Source: Chitinibacter fontanus
GTDB taxonomy: Bacteria; Pseudomonadota; Gammaproteobacteria; Burkholderiales; Chitinibacteraceae
Reading direction: 5' to 3'
Assembly (NCBI RefSeq): GCF_013423785.1
Contig: NZ_CP058952.1
Coordinates: 1,887,665 to 1,951,664, forward strand
DNA length: 64,000 nucleotides
Shown here: piece after piece, positions 60,840-64,000 of the stretch
How positions within the stretch are numbered: the stretch's first letter is position 1
Layout of the letters: every line of letters starts with the position of its first letter
Translations under genes and position numbers: made by a program
The notes under the pieces: generated by a model
Databases searched by the model: none
The model's input: the letters and a program-made list of their open reading frames with translations, nothing else
What the model was told of the DNA's origin: nothing

Positions 60840-60873
60840 CTATCGCTGAATACAATTATTTAAGGAGCAGATC

Positions 60874-61128
60874 ATGGCTAAAACGATCACATTTGCATTG
60901 GTTCACTTCTCTGTGGCGTTTTCGGTTGCCTATTTGCTGACCGGCAGTTTCGGGGTGGCCAGCGCCTTAGCGCTTGTTGAGCCCATGGTTAATACTGTTG
61001 CATATTTCTTTCACGAAAAAATCTGGGATGCCTATCGGCAGCAAGATGCGGCACTTGGCAATCGTTCGGCCTGTGCTTCGAGTTGGCTTGATCTGCTAAA
61101 GGCTGGGCATCAGCATGCAGGGAGGTGA
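60874..61128 (+). CDS. DUF2061 membrane protein
   Basis: An 84-residue protein with two helices (F-A-L-V-H-F-S-V-A-F-S-V-A-Y-L-L-T-G and A-L-V-E-P-M-V-N-T-V-A-Y-F-F-H-E). H-F-S-V-A-F and E-K-I-W-D are the DUF2061 marks. Homologues are widespread small inner-membrane proteins of unknown role. AAGGAG is near the ATG, and a Fur-like site is upstream. Confidence 0.83.
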   Translation: MAKTITFALVHFSVAFSVAYLLTGSFGVASALALVEPMVNTVAYFFHEKIWDAYRQQDAALGNRSACASSWLDLLKAGHQHAGR

Positions 61129-61149
61129 GAGAATGTTACTCTATTTTGC

Positions 61150-61200
61150 AGGGTATATCGTTAAAGCCTTTTTCAAGCAATTGCTTCATGCATATACCTT
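61150..61200. repeat. dispersed GGTAT hairpin element, copy f
   Basis: AGGGTATAT and ATATACCTT close the ends of the intergenic segment between the DUF2061 gene and the next minus-strand gene. The middle has a small AAGCAATTGCTT palindrome. The weakest of the six copies. Confidence 0.45.
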
Positions 61201-61206
61201 AGTAAA

Positions 61207-61422
61207 TCAATGATTGGGTTGGGTTGTATTTGTACGTGTGGAGCTGTTGCGCAAACGCTCGCTGGCTCTTTCACATAGCGCCCGAGTGGTCGCTTCCATT
61301 GCATCGTCGGCAGCCAGATGCTCGAGCAGTTTGGCGGCTTGTTGAGCTGCGTGCTGGCAGCCTGTTTCGGCGTGAATCAGGACTAAGCTAAGCGCTCCAG
61401 CCCATAGTGGAGATTGCGTCAT
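61207..61422 (-). CDS. small hypothetical protein
   Basis: A 71-residue protein (MTQSPLWAGALSLVLIHAET), mostly helical with an Ala-rich core and a polar Arg/Asn tail. CGGAG lies about 8 bases before its ATG at 61422, which supports translation. Not recognised. It is divergent from the 61624 gene. Confidence 0.5.
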   Translation of the reverse strand: MTQSPLWAGALSLVLIHAETGCQHAAQQAAKLLEHLAADDAMEATTRALCERASERLRNSSTRTNTTQPNH

Positions 61423-61623
61423 GTGATTGCTCCGAGTGGCGTGAGAGTGGTGCGTTTAAATTTAGCGCCATCAATCGATAAATGCAATTGAGAATTATTA
61501 CTAATAATGTGCATCTTGATACAAGACAAGCCAATTATGTCCACCATTCGTGCCGTAGCATTTCCCCATTGCTCTGCGGGCGCGTACCATAGCGAACAAA
61601 ATCAATCCTGATAGGAATGCTGC

Positions 61624-61989
61624 ATGAGTACGAAATTATCCAAAGATGAAATGGATGCACTAAAAGAAGTTGCGCGCGGGCTGAAAAGTACGCGACTGAG
61701 CCACAAAATTTTCAAAAATGTAAAAGCGTTAACGAGCCAAAAGCTCGCAGCATACGAGCGTAAAACCGGTATTTTGCAAATTACCGATTTGGGCAAGCAA
61801 ACGATTTTTATGACCTTATGCATTGAAAGTCTGCGGCTGTTGAAAGCGGACCCAACGATTAAAGTCAATGGCGAAGCACTAGCCTTCTTGCTGCGCAAAG
61901 GTCACGTAGAAATTCGTGATGGCGAGCTGGGGCATTTTATTACAAGTAAAGGTGAAGAGTCGTTGGCGGATATTGATTCGCAGCGCTAA
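61624..61989 (+). CDS. hypothetical protein with winged-helix-like features
   Basis: A 121-residue protein. It has a basic helical start (K-L-S-K-D-E-M-D-A-L-K-E-V-A-R-G-L-K-S) and blocks such as R-K-T-G-I-L-Q-I-T-D-L-G-K-Q that look like a winged-helix turn, which suggests nucleic acid binding without proving it. The end has I-T-S-K-G-E-E-S-L-A-D. No family is assigned. It is followed by a hairpin and a bidirectional terminator. Confidence 0.65.
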   Translation: MSTKLSKDEMDALKEVARGLKSTRLSHKIFKNVKALTSQKLAAYERKTGILQITDLGKQTIFMTLCIESLRLLKADPTIKVNGEALAFLLRKGHVEIRDGELGHFITSKGEESLADIDSQR

Positions 61990-62011
61990 AGCGCCGTCAT
62001 GCTGCGCGCAT

Positions 62012-62042
62012 TGCCAATAGCCTGGCACGCAGGTTATTGGCA
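62012..62042. repeat. long hairpin after the 61624 gene
   Basis: TGCCAATA and TATTGGCA, then CCTG and CAGG, pair around GCACG with one unpaired base on each side. It is not followed by a T-run. Confidence 0.5.
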
Positions 62043-62074
62043 TAATCGGGCGGCTTGATTTATTCGATGCATAC

Positions 62075-62105
62075 AAAAAAGCCTCAACCGAAGTTGAGGC
62101 TTTTT
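62075..62105. terminator. bidirectional terminator
   Basis: GCCTCAAC and GTTGAGGC pair around CGAA, with A-run before and T-run after, so it can end the 61624 gene and the tRNA-Lys transcript. Confidence 0.85.
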
Positions 62106-62117
62106 CATTAAATCGTG

Positions 62118-62190
62118 TGGGTCGGGAGGGATTCGAACCCTCGACCAACGGATTAAAAGTCCGCTGCTCTACCGACTGAGCTACCGACCC
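62118..62190 (-). tRNA. tRNA-Lys (TTT), CCA not encoded
   Basis: On the minus strand it begins GGGTCGGTAGCTCAG. The anticodon loop is CTTTTAA, which gives UUU. The acceptor GGGTCGG/CCGACCC is perfect. After the discriminator A the DNA reads CAC rather than CCA. The 73-base body equals the second copy. Confidence 0.93.
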
Positions 62191-62210
62191 AGAGGTCTTG
62201 TATTTGGCGA

Positions 62211-62286
62211 TGGTGGGTCGGGAGGGATTCGAACCCTCGACCAACGGATTAAAAGTCCGCTGCTCTACCGACTGAGCTACCGACCC
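62211..62286 (-). tRNA. tRNA-Lys (TTT), CCA encoded
   Basis: Identical in its 73-base body to the gene at 62118-62190, and its 3' end is CCA. It is the first of the tandem pair to be transcribed. Confidence 0.95.
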
Positions 62287-62440
62287 GCGTCGTCACATAC
62301 AGAGATGCGCATTATAAGGTTATTTGACGCCCTGTCAACGCCTAATTTGAAGTTTTTTTGATTTGCTTTGGCAATATGCCGCGCGACTAAGCGCCCGGCA
62401 CACGGTAAACTACCGTCACCATTAAGAAAAAGGAAGAACG

Positions 62441-62821
62441 ATGCGTATTTTGCATACGATGTTACGCGTGGGCGATTTGGAGCGTTCGATCGCGTTTTAC
62501 ACCGAAGTCTTAGGCATGCAGCTCTTGCGCCGCAAGGACTTTCCCGAGGGGCGTTTTACCTTGGCTTTTGTTGGGTATGGGGCCGAGTCGGAGCAGGCTG
62601 TGCTGGAGTTGACGCACAATTGGGATACCCCGCATTACGAATTGGGTACTGGTTACGGGCATATTGCATTGGAAACCGACGATATTTTTGCCACTTGCGA
62701 TGCGGTGCGTGCCAAGGGTGGTAAGGTGGTGCGTGAGCCCGGCCCGATGAAGCATGGCACGACGGTGATTGCGTTTGTGGAAGATCCCGATGGTTATAAA
62801 ATCGAGTTTATTCAGCCTTAA
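62441..62821 (+). CDS. gloA: lactoylglutathione lyase (glyoxalase I)
   Basis: A 126-residue protein. [20 protein letters not shown] starts both beta modules. Metal ligands are H5, E56 in L-E-L-T-H-N-W, H74 in Y-G-H-I-A and E122 in I-E-F-I. It converts the methylglyoxal-glutathione adduct to lactoylglutathione. Length and metal ligands match the Ni-dependent bacterial type. Confidence 0.92.
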   Translation: MRILHTMLRVGDLERSIAFYTEVLGMQLLRRKDFPEGRFTLAFVGYGAESEQAVLELTHNWDTPHYELGTGYGHIALETDDIFATCDAVRAKGGKVVREPGPMKHGTTVIAFVEDPDGYKIEFIQP

Positions 62822-62904
62822 TTGGGTATCTCCCTGTGAGGCATAATTTGATTGCGTTTGGTGTGTATACATCCACCAAGTATTGATTGGATAAAGTTCA
62901 GCTT

Positions 62905-64000
62905 ATGTTAAAACGAGTATTAGCCTTATCAACCTTGCTGCCGGGCATGGCCATGGCAGCGGGTTTGGATGGCAGCACGATGTCGCTTAATTGGATTATT
63001 CCGTTTGCGGGTTTATTGCTGTCGATCGCCCTGTTTCCGATTTTTGCGCCTCATTTTTGGCATGATAATTTTGGAAAGGTTGCCGCATTTTGGGGAGCAT
63101 TGTTCGTGGTGCCGTTCGCGCTGCATGCAGGAGTAGTGCCAACAGCGGAAGTGATTGTGCATGCGATGCTGGAAGAATATATCCCGTTTATCCTGATCTT
63201 GTTTGCGCTCTATACCGTTTCAGGTGGCATCTTGGTATGGGGTAATCTGCATGGTTCACCCAAGCTCAATACCGGTATTTTGGCGCTGGGCACGGTGCTT
63301 GCCTCGATTATGGGCACCACGGGTGCGGCGATGTTGTTGATTCGTCCAATTTTGAAAGCGAACGACAATCGCTTGCACAATGTGCATGTGGTGGTGTTTT
63401 TTATTTTCTTGGTCGCTAACGTTGGCGGCGGTTTGACCCCGCTGGGTGATCCGCCTTTATTTCTCGGCTTTCTGAAAGGGGTGGATTTTCTGTGGACGGT
63501 TGAGCACATGGCTGGCCCCGTGCTGCTGATGAGTGTCTTGCTATTGGCAATGTTCTACGCGATTGATAGTTACTACTTCAAGAAAGAGGGGGTGTTGCCC
63601 CGTGATAAAACCCCAGATAGCGCTTTGAAGATTTATGGTAAACGCAATTTCGTTTTATTGGCCGCTATTGTTGGTTTGGTGGTGATGTCGGGTGTTTGGA
63701 AGCCCGGTATCGAGTGGGAAGTGATGGGCTCACACCTTGGCTTGCAAGATATCGTTCGTGATGTGCTGTTGTTAGTGATCGGTGCAATTTCTCTCAAAAT
63801 AACGCCAGCTCAAGTGCGTGCGGGCAATGATTTTAACTGGGGGCCTATCCTTGAAGTTGCCAAGCTATTTGCAGGTATCTTTATTGCGATGGCGCCAGCA
63901 ATTGCAATTTTGCAAGCGGGCACTTCGGGGGCAATGGCAGGGCTGGTGAAATTGGTGAGCTACGCAGATGGTACACCGCATGATGCGATGTACTTCTGGT
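62905..64000 (+). CDS. NhaD-type sodium:proton antiporter, partial
   Basis: About 365 codons are visible and the gene runs off the right edge. The N-terminus has a hydrophobic leader (L-A-L-S-T-L-L-P-G-M-A-M-A), then about ten helices so far. G-G-G-L-T-P-L-G-D-P-P-L-F-L-G-F and M-G-T-T-G-A-A-M-L-L-I-R-P are typical of the NhaD/ArsB ion transporter group. Sodium-proton exchange is likely; a citrate or other anion substrate is possible. Confidence 0.85.
   Translation, partial: MLKRVLALSTLLPGMAMAAGLDGSTMSLNWIIPFAGLLLSIALFPIFAPHFWHDNFGKVAAFWGALFVVPFALHAGVVPTAEVIVHAMLEEYIPFILILFALYTVSGGILVWGNLHGSPKLNTGILALGTVLASIMGTTGAAMLLIRPILKANDNRLHNVHVVVFFIFLVANVGGGLTPLGDPPLFLGFLKGVDFLWTVEHMAGPVLLMSVLLLAMFYAIDSYYFKKEGVLPRDKTPDSALKIYGKRNFVLLAAIVGLVVMSGVWKPGIEWEVMGSHLGLQDIVRDVLLLVIGAISLKITPAQVRAGNDFNWGPILEVAKLFAGIFIAMAPAIAILQAGTSGAMAGLVKLVSYADGTPHDAMYFW

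Noticed and set aside
61490..61515. AT-rich GAGAATTATTAC as a Fur box
   Set aside because: It matches the consensus in only about half of the bases.

Overview
The window looks like ordinary chromosome of a betaproteobacterium, most likely in the Neisseriales near Chitinibacteraceae. That placement is inference from gene content, moderate base composition and the style of the proteins; no 16S gene is present. No prophage, insertion sequence, transposase, CRISPR array or rRNA operon was seen. RNA genes are rnpB (13174-13603, +), tRNA-Phe (56356-56431, -) and two identical tRNA-Lys genes (62118-62190 and 62211-62286, -).

Layout. 1-5788 is mostly minus-strand: an M50 peptidase cut by the window edge, a DUF2167 protein, a frameshifted VOC protein, a class V aminotransferase, DUF4188 and a Spo0M operon. 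6018-12875 holds an amidohydrolase, a TusA-like protein, a frame-disrupted pyrC, the outer-membrane phospholipase gene pldA, a DUF4344 peptidase and a secreted protein made of ten 13-residue repeats. 13138-25605 carries rnpB, ycaO, creBC, creD (separated from creBC by two genes, with a CreB-tag-like site in front), slyX, a BaiN/HI0933-type flavoprotein, a DMT transporter and a LysR regulator. 25654-27975 encodes a chemoreceptor fused at its cytoplasmic end to a glucose-type ABC solute-binding domain. 29377-33183 is an apparent regulon of a GbsR/MarR regulator, a DCC protein, an SDR-DoxX fusion, DUF2269 and TIGR01777, with matching inverted-repeat operators before the first and third genes.

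33633-42771 contains a LysR regulator divergent from an MBL-DsbA pair, a secreted phosphoesterase behind a Pho-box-like promoter, an HDOD protein, and a PepSY-cytochrome b-QseBC-like-CDF exporter run. 43396-51072 holds a TPR/glycosyltransferase-like protein, proB, pnuC with a NadR-type kinase, metY, a diguanylate cyclase and a PfkB kinase. 51149-55022 pairs a Pho-box-like site with an ExeM/NucH extracellular nuclease and two PEP-CTERM-type proteins. The rest is housekeeping: ProQ/FinO, Rnk, Fe-ADH, GloA and an NhaD-type antiporter cut by the right edge.

Three themes recur. First, regulation can be read from the DNA in several places (GbsR operators, CreB tag, Pho boxes). Second, at least six intergenic hairpin elements with GGTAT-type ends are scattered through the window. 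Third, two genes are each broken by one missing base at a C4 run, which suggests either a systematic sequence error or real slippage.
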